This document shows, piece by piece, positions 1 to 9,122 of a DNA stretch of 64,000 bases (within the stretch, counting starts at the first letter, position 1; every line of letters begins with the position of its first letter). The translations under genes and the position numbers were made by a program. The DNA is taken from the NCBI GenBank assembly GCA_002027195.1, contig MWJO01000007.1:62001-126000 (forward strand), in the 5' to 3' direction. The DNA comes from Streptomyces sp. GKU 895. Its GTDB lineage: Bacteria > Actinomycetota > Actinomycetes > Streptomycetales > Streptomycetaceae. The notes below the pieces were generated by a model. That model was not told the origin of the DNA. It made no database searches and was given only the letters and a program-made list of their open reading frames with translations.

Positions 1-801
1 GGTGCGGTTGCGGAACAGGGCCGTCGACAGCAGCGCCTCCCGGCCGGTGCGCTCGCGGCCGCGTACCCAGGCGAAGAAGCCCGCCAGCACCAACACGCCG
101 GCCAGCAGCAGGGCCAGCGCCAGCCAGCCGTTGTTGTCGACGGCCAGGATGCCGGTCACCAGCAGCACCAGGCCCGCCGCCGACAGCAGCGCCCCGACGG
201 TGTCGAAGGGCCGGTCGGGGTCGGGCGGCAGGGGATCGGTGAGTTTGCGGCTGAGCACCACGATCACCACGATCACCAGCGCCTGGAACACGAACGCGGC
301 CCGCCAGCTGATCGCGCTCGTGATCAGTCCGCCGATCAGCGGACCGGCGGCCGCCCCGATCCCTCCCATCGCCATGATCGAGCCGAACGCGCGCGCCCGG
401 GACGCCGTGTCGGTGAACAGCAGGGTGGTCAGGATGTAGACCGGCGGGATCAGCAGGGCCGTCCCCACACCCTCCAGAATCGAGTTCCCGAGGATCAGCA
501 CACCCAGCCCCGGCGCGGCCGCACTGAGCACCGCCCCGATTCCGTAGATCACGAGCCCCGCCAGCAGGCAGCGCTTGCGTCCCCATTTGTCGGTCAGCTT
601 GCCGCCCGGGATCATCAGCGCGGCCATCACCAGCAGGAAGATCGTGATCGCGACCTGCACCCCCTGCACTGTGGTGTCCAGGTCCTCGCTGATGTCGTTG
701 ATCATCACGTTCATGTTCGAGCCGGCGAAGCTGCAGATGAACTGCGCCAACGCCAGTGGAGCAAGTACCCGTCGCGCTCCTGCCACCGCCGCCTCTGTCA
801 T
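1..801 (-). CDS. MFS drug exporter of the DHA2 (EmrB/QacA) type, 3' part missing
   Basis: Reading leftwards from an ATG at 801, an uninterrupted frame runs off the window edge, giving about the first 267 residues. They form alternating hydrophobic helices typical of the 14-helix DHA2 family. The loop after helix 2 carries the MFS motif A (GGKLTDKWGRKR), and a later stretch resembles the family's motif C (IGAAAGPLIGG). The family couples proton influx to export of amphipathic drugs. Lying at the edge of a cluster, it is a reasonable exporter for the product, but substrate cannot be read from sequence. It diverges from the FAD monooxygenase across a 570-bp gap. Confidence 0.85.
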   Translation of the reverse strand, partial: MTEAAVAGARRVLAPLALAQFICSFAGSNMNVMINDISEDLDTTVQGVQVAITIFLLVMAALMIPGGKLTDKWGRKRCLLAGLVIYGIGAVLSAAAPGLGVLILGNSILEGVGTALLIPPVYILTTLLFTDTASRARAFGSIMAMGGIGAAAGPLIGGLITSAISWRAAFVFQALVIVVIVVLSRKLTDPLPPDPDRPFDTVGALLSAAGLVLLVTGILAVDNNGWLALALLLAGVLVLAGFFAWVRGRERTGREALLSTALFRNRT

Positions 802-1374
802 GCCGCCACCTGCCCATCCACCGCGTCCGGTGCACCGAGAAGGGCTGTCCACCACAGCCCGGCGCCGACGAAATGCAACCGTCGCGACGACCGTCGCATG
901 ATCAACCGTCCTCGGCCCGAAGGCGCGCAGCGCATACGCCAGCCGGTTGGTCTCGGGCCGGCCGCACCTGGCAAGGTGCGAGAACAAGAACACCGGCGTT
1001 GACCTGCGCGAGGCATCGCCGCGCTGCTGAGAGGGCGTCCGGGCCAGGCCCGGTGACGTTCGAGCCGGGAATGGCGCTGTGGCTAGTGGCGTTGCTGCGC
1101 CGGGGATGCGGACCCACCCCCGCCTCTCGGCAGGAACGAGCGGTCGGGCTGGGGCAGGCAAAGAAACGGTTCAGGGGATCCCGACCGGCATTGCAAAGAA
1201 CCGTCCATCCGGTATATTTCTTCGCTGTCCGCACTCATGAGCGAATGGGGCAGCTCAACTCCCTGAGGGAGCCGGGGAGTTGATCCGGACGGGGGACCCG
1301 CTGAGCGGTCGTACGCCTTGGTTCTCCGCCTGCCCTGTGCGCCATTGATCCACGACTGGGGGAGGCCCGCAACG
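802..1374. other. Divergent intergenic region without a convincing gene
   Basis: About 570 bp between the leftward exporter and the rightward monooxygenase. Open frames here have no recognisable protein content and compete on both strands. The right half becomes less G/C rich and contains an ARE-like operator, so this is probably a divergent promoter region. Confidence 0.5.
1195..1222. promoter_or_regulatory. ARE-like operator candidate
   Basis: The stretch reads AAGAACCGTCCATCCGGTAT followed by ATTTC. It is an imperfect palindrome around ACCG...CGGT and is very close to the reverse complement of the site at 5917-5943 upstream of the AfsA homologue. Such sites are bound by ArpA/ScbR-type butyrolactone receptors, two of which are encoded nearby. 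Binding is inferred. Confidence 0.45.
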
Positions 1375-2900
1375 ATGCGCGGTATGCAGGCTCAAGTGGT
1401 GATCGTCGGCGGAGGACCCGTGGGGATGGTCCTCGCCTGCGAACTGGCGGGATACGGCGTGCGCACGGTCGTCTTCGAGGCGGAGACGCAGGTCTCCCAG
1501 CGGCCCAAGGCGACCACACTGCACGCCCGTACGGTGCAATGCCTGGTCCGGCGCGGTTATCTCCGCGGGTTCGTGACGCCGGGGGAGTGCACCGGCTCGG
1601 CGGTGACGAACAGCCCGTTCCACTTCGCGGGCATGCCGGGGCTCGCCATCTCGGCGCCCGCGGCGGAGCCGGAACCGATTCTGAAGTGTGCGCAGGAGGA
1701 TCTCGAGCGTCACTTCGGGCAGCGGGCGCGGGCCGCCGGTGCGCGGATCGTGCGCGGATACCGGGTGACCGAGGTCCGGCAGGGGCCGGGCGGGGTGGCC
1801 GTCGTGGCCGAGGGCCCGGACGGCCCGGTGACGTGCAGGGGCGACTATCTCGTGGGGACCGACGGGGCGCGCAGTCTCGTCCGGGAAGGGGCGGGCTTCA
1901 CGTCCCGCACCTACCCGGCCACCGTCTCGGCGATGGCCGGTGACGTCCGCCTCGACGTCGCTGAGGACCTTCCGCCGGGCTGGCACCGCACCGCGCGCGG
2001 CTGGATCGTCACCAAGCACCTGGGAGCCGGCGCGGTCCGGCTGCGGACCCTCAACTGCGAGGGCGCCCACCAGAACCGGTACGCGCCGCTGACGCTGGAG
2101 GAGTTGCGTGCGGAGGTGTCGTGGCTGGTCGGGCGGGACATCGCGATGGGCGACCCGCGCTGGCTGAGCAGGTTCAGCGACTTCTCCCGGCTGGCCGACT
2201 GCTACCGCAAGGGCCGGGTGTTCCTGGCCGGGGACGCGGCGCACCTGCACTTCCCGATCGGCGGCCAGGGGCTGAGCACCGGGCTGCTGGACGCCGTCAA
2301 CCTCGGCTGGAAGCTCGCCTTCACCGTGCGTGGGACCGCCGGCGAAGCGCTGCTCGACACCTATGACGAGGAGCGCCGGCCCGCTGCGCAGCGGGTCATC
2401 GACAACACCCGGGCCCAGCTTGCGCTGATGCGGCCCGCTCCCGAACTCGACCCGCTGCGGGACCTGTTCGGCGAGCTGCTGGCCGGAAGCCGGGAGAGCG
2501 GGGTGCTGGCGTCCATGGTCAGCGCCCAGGACACGGTGCTGCCGGCCCGCGGCGCGGAGTCCTCCCCTTGGGAGGGAAGGTTTCTGCACAACGTCGACCT
2601 GGTGACCGGCACGGGGCGGACCGATGTGATCTCGCTGCTGGGCGAGGGGCGGCCGCTGCTGCTCGTCTTCGGCGACCGGGGCGACGACTACGCGGAACAG
2701 GTGCGCGGCTGGGCGAGCCTGGTGCGGGTGGTGTACGCCGAACCGGTGCCTCAGCTGTCCTGTGCCGCCCTCCTGGTGCGGCCCGACGGCTACATCGCCT
2801 GGGCCGCCGGGGGTGACGGGCCGGCCGCCGCTCTGACCGGGTACTTCGGGGCGGGCGCGGCGGCGGAGACCAGGGGTGTGCTGGCCGGGACGTCAGCTGA
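1375..2900 (+). CDS. FAD-dependent aromatic monooxygenase (PheA/TfdB family); stop codon not found where expected
   Basis: Class A flavoprotein hydroxylase of about 505 residues. The N-terminus has the FAD-binding GGGPVGM motif (near residue 12), the middle has the DG motif (VGTDGARS), and further on is the GDAAHLHFPIGGQG ribityl-binding motif. Members add one oxygen atom to phenolic or quinone substrates using NAD(P)H, and are common tailoring enzymes of polyketide and naphthoquinone pathways. The ATG at 1375 follows GGGGGAGG at 1357-1364; a second ATG is at 1384. The recognisable protein ends near 2850 (RPDGYIAW...GYFG), but the frame stays open to 3774, antisense to the TetR gene. The end given here is therefore an estimate. 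A missed single-base indel is more likely than a true 800-residue fusion. Confidence 0.75.
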
Positions 2901-3561
2901 CGGGGACGCGCAAGGAGGCGGCGTGCAAGGCCTCGAGCTCGGTCTGGACCGCAGCACCGCGGTGCTCGGTGATGTCGACCGTGGCCAGCACGGAGGAGAC
3001 CACCACGCTGGGCAGCAGATGCTGCAGCAGGCAGCTGACCCGGCGTGGCAGGTCCTGGTAGTTGCACAGGGCCTGGGACATCGCCTGCACGCCGGCGAAG
3101 GCGCCGACCAGGACGTCGGCGGTCTCGGCCGGTTTGACGTGGGAGAGCAGTTCCCCCTGGGCCTGGGCCTTCTCCAGCAGCTCCGTGCCGACCTCGCTCC
3201 AGCGCAGGAAGGGGCCGCTGCGGTCGAGTCCCTGGGCCTGCTGGTCCAGCGACAGACGCACGCTCGCCCGCACCATCGGATCGGTCTGCAGGTGGTAGGC
3301 GTGCAGGACAACGGTGTCCACGAGCCGCTGCACCGTGCAGGAACGCTCGGGGATGGGCAGCCGCTGGTCCTGCTCGAGGAGCACCCCTTCGGCGAGGTGT
3401 TCCTTCGAGGGGAAGTGGAAGTACAGAGCGCCCTTGGTCACTCCGGCGACCGCCAGGATCTCGCTGATGGTCGCGGCCTGGTAGCCGCGCTCCTCGAAGA
3501 CCTTTGCCGCCGCCGTCAGGATTGCATGTCGAGTACGGATCGCCCGGTCCTGCTTGACCAA
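2893..3561 (-). CDS. TetR-family regulator, gamma-butyrolactone receptor (ArpA/ScbR) type
   Basis: 222 residues from a TTG at 3561, chosen because GGAGG sits 6 bp upstream and the protein then starts LVKQDRAIRTR, the usual start of this family. The helix-turn-helix spans roughly residues 30-60 (ISEILAVAGVTKGALYFHFPSKEHLAEGVL), characteristic of autoregulator receptors. They bind ARE palindromes as dimers and release them on binding a butyrolactone-type signal. An ARE-like site lies in the divergent promoter at 3604-3619, suggesting control of itself and of the NmrA-like gene. The AfsA homologue 1.3 kb away would make the signal. Ligand class is inferred. Confidence 0.85.
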   Translation of the reverse strand: MVKQDRAIRTRHAILTAAAKVFEERGYQAATISEILAVAGVTKGALYFHFPSKEHLAEGVLLEQDQRLPIPERSCTVQRLVDTVVLHAYHLQTDPMVRASVRLSLDQQAQGLDRSGPFLRWSEVGTELLEKAQAQGELLSHVKPAETADVLVGAFAGVQAMSQALCNYQDLPRRVSCLLQHLLPSVVVSSVLATVDITEHRGAAVQTELEALHAASLRVPVS

Positions 3562-3603
3562 CTTCGGCCTCCTCCAGTCGATGAGCCCGGAGACCCAACA
3601 AAA

Positions 3604-3636
3604 AAACCGTCCAGTTTGTATCTTACAGATGGTTGG
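3604..3636. promoter_or_regulatory. ARE-like operator between receptor gene and NmrA-like gene
   Basis: AAACCGTCCAGTTTGT (3604-3619) is followed by a degenerate second half (ACAGATGGTTGG). The A/T-flanked AAACCG-N3-AGTTTG layout matches the autoregulatory elements bound by butyrolactone receptors. It lies 43 bp upstream of the receptor start and 135 bp upstream of the divergent gene. Confidence 0.55.
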
Positions 3637-3770
3637 CTCTCGCGCAGCCCCTCGACTCGTAACAGATTCAAGGAGTTGCTTAAAAGCATCGCCAGCAGGG
3701 AGGGGATCCAGATGGCGGCGATCAGGTGGGGCGCCGGTGCAACCGGGGCCCGGACGGGGGAGGGAACGCG

Positions 3771-4637
3771 ATGATTCTGGTGACCGGAGCCACCGGAACG
3801 GTGGGTCGAGCATTGGTTGAGCGACTTCCCGCCGATTTACGCGTTCGCATCATGTCCAGGGATCCCGCGAAGATCGTGGGGGCGGCGCCGACCGCGGAGA
3901 AGACTGCCGGGGACTTCGAGGACCCGCAGTCGCTGGCGCGGGCTCTCCAGGGGGTGCGTACGGCGTTCCTCGTCACCACGAGCCCCTCCGGCGAGGACGA
4001 CGTGCGGTTCGTGCGTGCCGCGCAATTGGCCGGAGTGCGACGGGTGGTGAAACTCTCGGCGGCGGCCGTGCTCGACGAGGAGGCCGACGACCTCATCACC
4101 CGCTGGCAGCGGGCCGGCGAGGAACTCCTGCGGGGCTCCGGTCTGGAGTGGACCCTGCTGCGGCCGCGTGCGTTCATGTCCAACTCCCTTTCCTGGGCTG
4201 CTTCCGTACGGTCCGAGCGCACCGTCCGCGCGCTGTACGGAACCTCGGGCAACGCCTGCGTGGACCCACGGGACATCGCGGAGGCCGCCGTACGCGTCCT
4301 GACCGAAGAGGGGCATGCCGGGCGCGCCTACACCCTGACCGGACCCGAGGCCGTCACCGCCGCCGGACAGACCCGGCAGCTCGCCGGGCTGCTGGGGATC
4401 CCGCTGCGCTTCGCGGAGTTGACGCTCGACGAGGCACGTGCCGGTCTGGCCCGGCGCTATCCGGCACCGGTGGTCCAGGCCCTGCTGGACAGCGCCGAGC
4501 GTCAGCGCGCAGGCGCCAAGGCGGCGGTCGACGGCACGGTCGAGGCCTTGACGGGACACCCGGCGCGCACCTTCTCCCACTGGGCGCAGGACCATCTCGC
4601 CGCCTTCGCACCGACCACGGAACCGGTGGGGGCGTAG
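3771..4637 (+). CDS. NAD(P)-binding NmrA-like reductase/epimerase
   Basis: 288 residues with an N-terminal Rossmann fold (VTGATGTVG at residues 4-12) and the NmrA/atypical SDR pattern: an R-x-x-S/R-R-D-P cofactor-selecting loop (RIMSRDP) and no YxxxK catalytic pair that I can see. ATG 3771 follows GGGGGAGGG. The context, between a butyrolactone receptor and an AfsA homologue, matches clusters where such reductases mature the butyrolactone or butenolide signal, so that is the best guess. A tailoring quinone reductase is an alternative. Confidence 0.7.
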   Translation: MILVTGATGTVGRALVERLPADLRVRIMSRDPAKIVGAAPTAEKTAGDFEDPQSLARALQGVRTAFLVTTSPSGEDDVRFVRAAQLAGVRRVVKLSAAAVLDEEADDLITRWQRAGEELLRGSGLEWTLLRPRAFMSNSLSWAASVRSERTVRALYGTSGNACVDPRDIAEAAVRVLTEEGHAGRAYTLTGPEAVTAAGQTRQLAGLLGIPLRFAELTLDEARAGLARRYPAPVVQALLDSAERQRAGAKAAVDGTVEALTGHPARTFSHWAQDHLAAFAPTTEPVGA

Positions 4638-4640
4638 CCG

Positions 4641-4694
4641 CGGTGCGGGCCGCCGGGAGAGGACGCACGGTCCTGCCTCCCGCGGCCCGCACCG
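4641..4694. terminator. Bidirectional hairpin terminator
   Basis: Inverted repeat with arms CGGTGCGGGCCG and CGGCCCGCACCG, extended by CGGGAG/CTCCCG with one bulged base. It starts directly after the NmrA-like stop and lies between convergent genes. Confidence 0.7.
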
Positions 4695-4860
4695 CCCGGC
4701 CCGTCCGGTGGCCGTCCTGCGCGTCGAGCGGTCGTATGGCTCAAGCGGTCGTCCATGACAAGCCGCCGCGTGCCCTCTTGTACTCAGCCCGTACGTGAAC
4801 GGCCCCCCTCCGGGCGAGCCGTGGCGTCAGGAGGGAGGCCGGTCAGAGGGAAGAAGCTCG

Positions 4861-5859
4861 TCAGTCGGTGGGAGCCGCCATGGCCACGGTGCAGCGGAAC
4901 ACTTCCGCCTCGCCCTGGTAGGCGGTCACGAGCACGGTCTGGCCGCCGTCCTGGTGCACGTCGGTGAGGCGGCGGGCCTCGATGACGCACGGTGCGTTCA
5001 GTTCGACGTAGCGCAGGAACTCACTGGAAATGGAAAGCGGCAGAGAGGCATGTCCCAGCGTGGCGGCCGCGGCCTGGCGGGACGCTTCGAGGAGCACCAT
5101 GCCCGGCACATGGTCGACCATGTGGTCGAAGAGCACCGGATGCCGGGTGTCCACGCGCAGCTGCCAGCGGCCCGGCTCACCGACAGGGGACAGGACCACA
5201 TCCGTCGGGGACATACGGCCGACGGTCTGCGGGGCCTCCGGGGCCGTCAGGGCGATGACCTCGGGACGTTCGCCCGTGGGCACACGGGCGGCGCGCAGCC
5301 GCTCGTAGACCCGAGGGTTCATGCACGTGAGTGCGCCGCCGCCGGTCGCGGCGAGGGCGCCGTCACGGTAGATCGTGACCTCGATGCGGAACCCGGACAC
5401 GTTGGCACCGCGCCGCTTCACATCGACGCACCGGACGTCGAGTTCGAGAGAGGCGGGAGTCCAGTCGACACGCACCTGCTCCGGTCGGACGGTGACGCTG
5501 AGGTCGCTCACCAGGAAGTGGTGACCGAGGGGGACGTCGTACTCGGCGTGCGCCAGCAGGATGCCGGCTTGCCGGATCGTCTCTGCGGCGATCAGCGTGT
5601 CGTGGCAGCCGTCCACGTTGGCGAAGAAGCTGTGCCCGCGCGGCCACTGGGCGTCGACGGCGAAGCGGTCCTCGGCGACGGGCCGCCAGTCGGTCAGCAT
5701 GACCTCGGCGACGCTCGCACGGTGGACGAATTCCTTCGGAACAGTAGTGGTCAGGGACTGGTAGAGCGGGGCCCGCGAGCCGGTCGGCTCCGTCGTGGCG
5801 CTCCCTGTGACTGCTGTGCCGGCTATCGCGCGGTGCATGCGGAACGTACTCGCAGACAT
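4861..5859 (-). CDS. AfsA-family gamma-butyrolactone biosynthesis protein
   Basis: 332 residues with two AfsA hot-dog repeats, roughly residues 35-160 and 205-325. Both show family features: VHRASVAEVMLTDW in the first repeat, and HPVLFDHMVDHVPGMVLLEASRQAA in the second, where DHVPGMVLLEA is the classic AfsA block. AfsA/ScbA enzymes condense a beta-ketoacyl thioester with dihydroxyacetone phosphate, the first step of A-factor-type signal synthesis. ATG 5859 follows GGGGGA at a suitable distance. An ARE-like site lies about 60 bp upstream, so expression is probably controlled by the neighbouring receptor. Confidence 0.9.
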   Translation of the reverse strand: MSASTFRMHRAIAGTAVTGSATTEPTGSRAPLYQSLTTTVPKEFVHRASVAEVMLTDWRPVAEDRFAVDAQWPRGHSFFANVDGCHDTLIAAETIRQAGILLAHAEYDVPLGHHFLVSDLSVTVRPEQVRVDWTPASLELDVRCVDVKRRGANVSGFRIEVTIYRDGALAATGGGALTCMNPRVYERLRAARVPTGERPEVIALTAPEAPQTVGRMSPTDVVLSPVGEPGRWQLRVDTRHPVLFDHMVDHVPGMVLLEASRQAAAATLGHASLPLSISSEFLRYVELNAPCVIEARRLTDVHQDGGQTVLVTAYQGEAEVFRCTVAMAAPTD

Positions 5860-5916
5860 AGTTCCCCCTGAGCCGCCGTTGGCTTGAATGTCGGTGGTGG
5901 ATCCCTCAGGCCTGTG

Positions 5917-5943
5917 AAGATACATACCATCCGGTTTAATTTC
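5917..5943. promoter_or_regulatory. ARE-like operator upstream of the AfsA homologue
   Basis: ATACATACCATCCGGTTTAA within an A/T-rich island in otherwise G/C-rich DNA. The ACATACC...GGTTT arrangement is typical of autoregulatory elements. It is positioned to block the leftward afsA-like promoter. Confidence 0.6.
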
Positions 5944-6118
5944 TAGAGGAGCGCGGCCCTCCAGCCGACGATAAATGGAACGACTCGTTCCCAAATGTGG
6001 AGGCGGCGGCACCGGATCTGAGGCAGCGGTCCGAAACCCGCAGGTCCCCTTGAGGCGCCCCCCGGGCGGGCGGTATCCGGGCCGGCGGATGCCTGTCCGG
6101 CGTTCCGGCGCTCCGCAT

Positions 6119-6146
6119 CTCAAGTGATCTCAAAGCGGCCCTTGAG
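6119..6146. promoter_or_regulatory. CTCAAG/CTTGAG inverted repeat upstream of the carboxylase genes
   Basis: CTCAAG at 6119-6124, CTCAAAG shortly after, and CTTGAG at 6141-6146, about 50 bp before the epsilon-subunit start. The same CTTGAGTGG word recurs near 10318 (upstream of the second SARP). Direct repeats of CTTGAG also precede qcrB. It may be a SARP or pathway-regulator site; this is a pattern match only. Confidence 0.3.
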
Positions 6147-6196
6147 TGGCTTGCCTGATCGTGTCTGCAGGCCCGTGGCGAAGGGGGATCGGTTGT

Positions 6197-6385
6197 ATGG
6201 CTGGCGAAAAGCTGCTGATCAGGGTGGAGAAGGGGCAGCCTGACGAGGCGGAGCTGGCCGCCGTCGTCGCGGTGCTGCTGTCTTTGCAGGAGGGCGAGCA
6301 GGCCGCGCCCGAGGAATCGCCGGCGGCCGAAATCGACTGGTGGCGACGGCCGGAGCCCTATGCGGCGCCCGACAGCTGGCGCTGA
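6197..6385 (+). CDS. Acyl-CoA carboxylase epsilon subunit
   Basis: 62 residues starting MAGEKLLIRVEKGQPDEAEL and ending in a tryptophan/proline-rich tail (WWRRPEPYAAPDSWR). This is the usual pattern of the small actinobacterial epsilon subunits, which stabilise the alpha-beta acyl-CoA carboxylase complex: an IRVxxG start, a helical middle, then a WRxP...W tail. The gene for the beta subunit lies 120 bp downstream. No biotin carboxylase/carrier (alpha) gene is present here, so a housekeeping alpha subunit would be needed. Confidence 0.8.
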   Translation: MAGEKLLIRVEKGQPDEAELAAVVAVLLSLQEGEQAAPEESPAAEIDWWRRPEPYAAPDSWR

Positions 6386-6425
6386 CCCCGACGGTATCTC
6401 CCGAATCCCTTCACCGTTCAAACAG

Positions 6426-6443
6426 AAACCGCTTAAGCGGTTT
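6426..6443. promoter_or_regulatory. Perfect 18-bp palindrome upstream of the carboxyltransferase gene
   Basis: AAACCGCTTAAGCGGTTT is a perfect palindrome with the AAACCG...CGGTTT ends of an autoregulatory element, followed 2 bp later by TATGCT (6446-6451), a fair -10 box. The placement fits repression by a butyrolactone-receptor-like TetR protein; one is encoded just downstream at 8172. Confidence 0.6.
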
Positions 6444-6506
6444 GTTATGCTGGCTAACGGACCCGGGGCGGGACCTCCTCGGCCTTGTCCCAGGAAGGCA
6501 CCTGAC

Positions 6507-8098
6507 ATGGCTCTGAAGACTGGCCCGGTACCGAGCGAACCGGGACCCCCGGACATCCGCGGACGCGTGGCGGAGCTTCACAGCATCCGCGAGCAGGCTC
6601 TGGCAGGCCCCGGCCCGGAGGCGACCAAGGCGCAGCACGCCAAGGGCAAGCTGACTCCCCGGGAACGCATCGAACTGCTGCTGGACCCGGACTCCTTCCA
6701 TGAAGTCGAACCCCTGCGCCGGCACCGGGCCACCGGTTTCGGCATGGAGACGAAGAGGCCCTACACCGACGGTGTCATCACCGGCTGGGGCACGGTCGAG
6801 GGCCGTACGGTCTTCGTCTACGCGCACGACTTCCGGATCTTCGGCGGCGCGCTGGGCGAGGCCCACGCCACCAAGATCCACAAGATCATGGACATGGCCC
6901 TCAGCGCCGGGGCCCCGCTGGTGTCGCTCAACGACGGTGCGGGCGCCCGTATCCAGGAGGGTGTCTCGGCGCTGGCAGGCTATGGCGGCATCTTCCAGCG
7001 CAACACCAAGGCCTCGGGTGTCATCCCGCAGATCAGCGTCATGCTGGGCCCCTGCGCGGGCGGCGCGGCCTACAGCCCCGCCCTGACCGACTTCGTGTTC
7101 ATGGTCCGCGGGACCTCGCAGATGTTCATCACCGGCCCCGACGTGGTCAAGGCCGTGACGGGCGAGGAGATTTCGCAGAACGGCCTGGGCGGTGCGGACG
7201 TCCACGCGGAGACCAGCGGTGTGGCCCACTTCGCCTACGACGACGAGGAGACCTGCCTCGCCGAGGTGCGCTACCTGTTGTCGCTGCTGCCGCAGAACAA
7301 CCGGGAGGCGCCGCCGAGGTGCGCGGCGACGACTACGTCGACCGTCGCTCGGACGCGCTGCTCGATCTGGTGCCCGCCGACGGCAACCGGCCCTACGACA
7401 TGGCCAAGGTCATCGAGGAGGTCGTCGACGACGGGGAGTACCTCGAGGTCCACGAGGGGTGGGCGCGCAACATCATCTGCGCACTGGCCCGGCTCGACGG
7501 GCAGACCGTCGGGTTCGTCGCCAACCAGCCCCAGACCCTGGCCGGCGTCCTGGACATCGAGGCGAGTGAAAAGGCCGCACGGTTCGTGCAGATGTGCGAC
7601 GCCTTCAACATCCCGATCATGACCTTCCTCGACGTCCCCGGCTTCCTCCCGGGCGTCGACCAGGAGCACGGCGGCATCATCCGCCACGGCGCGAAGCTGC
7701 TCTACGCCTACTGCAACGCGACCGTGCCGCGGATCTCGCTCGTCCTGCGCAAGGCCTACGGCGGCGCGTACATCGTCATGGACAGCCAGTCCATCGGCGC
7801 CGACCTGACGTACGCGTGGCCGACGAACGAGATCGCCGTCATGGGCGCCGAGGGCGCCGCCAACGTCATCTTCCGCCGTCAGATAGCCGAGGCCGAGGAC
7901 CCCGAGGCCATGCGGCAGAAACTGGTCAAGGAGTACAAGGCCGAGCTCATGCACCCGTACTACGCGGCCGAGCGTGGCCTGGTGGACGACGTGATCGACC
8001 CGGCCCGCACCCGCGAGGTTCTCATCCGCTCCCTGGCCATGCTGCGCAGGAAGCACGCCGAGCTGCCGTCCCGCAAACACGGCAACCCACCGCAGTAG
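6507..8098 (+). CDS. Acyl-CoA carboxylase carboxyltransferase (beta) subunit, frame broken near 7315
   Basis: About 530 residues in two frames. The N-terminal half (6507 to about 7315) has the KLTPRERIELLLD start, GAGARIQEGV and GPCAGGAAYSPA acyl-CoA/biotin oxyanion-hole motifs. The C-terminal half (about 7316-8098) has the second crotonase fold (FLDVPGFLPGVDQEHGGIIR, AYGGAYIVMDS). Family members transfer CO2 from biotin to acetyl- or propionyl-CoA. The residue selecting acetyl versus propionyl is not resolved here. A single missing base in a GCCGCCG run explains the break. With a type III PKS in the cluster, supply of malonyl-CoA is the natural role. ATG 6507 has GGAAGG upstream. Confidence 0.85.
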
Positions 8099-8171
8099 CA
8101 GTACGTTCCGAGGGACTGGGGATGTCGGTGCGGTGCCGGCCTTCGACGTCCCTGTTCTCAGGAGACAGCAC

Positions 8172-8831
8172 ATGGTCAAACAGGAGCGGGCAGCTCGTAC
8201 CCGGCAGGCACTGATCAAGGCCGCGGCCGAGGTGTTCGCCGAGGAGGGCTTCGTCACCGCGTCGCTGAGCACCATCAGCAGGCGAGCTGGGGTCAGCAAC
8301 GGTGCCCTGCACTTCCACTTCGCCAACAAGGGGATGCTCGCCGACGCGGTCGAGTCGGAGGCCGCCCAGGCGGTCCACCGGATCACCGAGGCGGCGCGGG
8401 CCTGGCAGGGCGACTCGCTCCAGGCCGTCGTGGACGCCACGCACGAGCTGATGAGCAGCCTCGCCCATGACCCCGTGGTCCGCGGTGGTTTCGAACTCGC
8501 CGGCGACTGGGCGCGCCGCGGAGAGAGCTCCCTGCGGGCCCAGTGGCAGCACTGGGTCGAGGACAGCCTGCGCCGGGCCGAGCGCAACGGCGCTCTGGCG
8601 GAAGGGGTGTCCTGGGTCGACAGCGCCCGTGTCATCGTCGCCGCCACCACGGGCTTCGAGGTACTCGCGGGCGAGGACAACTCCTGGCTGTCGCGGCAGA
8701 ACGTCACCCGCTTCTGGGAAGTCCTGCTGCCACGGCTCGTCGGGCGGCAGGACCTGGACCGGCTGGTGAGCGCCGGCTCGCGGTCGACGACCGCGGTCTC
8801 CTCGCCGTTGTCCGAGCGGCCCGCGCCCTGA
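8172..8831 (+). CDS. TetR-family regulator, second butyrolactone-receptor-like protein
   Basis: 219 residues beginning MVKQERAARTRQ. The helix-turn-helix region (ISRRAGVSNGALHFHFANKGMLADAV) has the SNGALHFHF wording common in ScbR2-type 'pseudo-receptors', which bind AREs but answer to the antibiotic or other ligands rather than the butyrolactone. ATG 8172 follows AGGAGA. The gene lies directly behind the carboxylase and ahead of two SARP genes, and palindromic sites flank it. Likely role: tuning the SARPs. The pseudo-receptor assignment is tentative. Confidence 0.8.
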   Translation: MVKQERAARTRQALIKAAAEVFAEEGFVTASLSTISRRAGVSNGALHFHFANKGMLADAVESEAAQAVHRITEAARAWQGDSLQAVVDATHELMSSLAHDPVVRGGFELAGDWARRGESSLRAQWQHWVEDSLRRAERNGALAEGVSWVDSARVIVAATTGFEVLAGEDNSWLSRQNVTRFWEVLLPRLVGRQDLDRLVSAGSRSTTAVSSPLSERPAP

Positions 8832-8844
8832 CCTCGCGCTTTAG

Positions 8845-8860
8845 CAGACTGCATGGTCTG
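8845..8860. promoter_or_regulatory. Inverted repeat, possible TetR operator
   Basis: CAGAC-N6-GTCTG immediately downstream of the second TetR gene, followed by an A/T-rich TTTCTATATTCTT stretch. It could be an operator for a promoter reading towards the SARP. Confidence 0.35.
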
Positions 8861-8897
8861 TTTCTATATTCTTCCTTCGCTGGCTCCACCTTGGTGT

Positions 8898-8920
8898 GCC
8901 CTGGAGATCCACTCCAGGGC
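8898..8920. terminator. Hairpin after the second TetR gene
   Basis: GCCCTGGAG and CTCCAGGGC form a 9-bp stem with a 5-base loop, about 70 bp after the stop codon. No T-run follows, as is common in Streptomyces terminators. Confidence 0.45.
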
Positions 8921-9015
8921 GCCTTGAGCCTCACCGGAAGTTCTATGTAAGTGCAGGTCAGATGGGTTGGGGCGCTATGCCTCCACTAAGAAAATACAGG
9001 ATGTGCGGTTTGATA

Positions 9016-9045
9016 TTGACAGACCGCGCGCGCGGTTTTTACTCT
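9016..9045 (+). promoter_or_regulatory. Promoter of the first SARP with an embedded palindrome
   Basis: TTGACA (9016-9021), 18 bp, then TACTCT (9040-9045). The spacer contains the perfect palindrome ACCGCGCGCGCGGT (9023-9036), and an ARE-like half (TGCGGTTTGATA) lies just upstream. A repressor bound to the spacer would block RNA polymerase. The transcript would start about 70 bp before the SARP start codon. Confidence 0.6.
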
Positions 9046-9122
9046 TGCTGTGGCGCCGGGCTGGCATCTGCTGACGGCCGCGGACCGACCGGAGCACTCG
9101 GGCACAAGACAGGGGAGATCGC

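Noticed and set aside
756..1283. Open frames on both strands between the exporter and the monooxygenase
   Set aside because: No ribosome binding site, arginine/proline-rich translations without domain features, and competing frames on both strands, as expected in very G/C-rich intergenic DNA.
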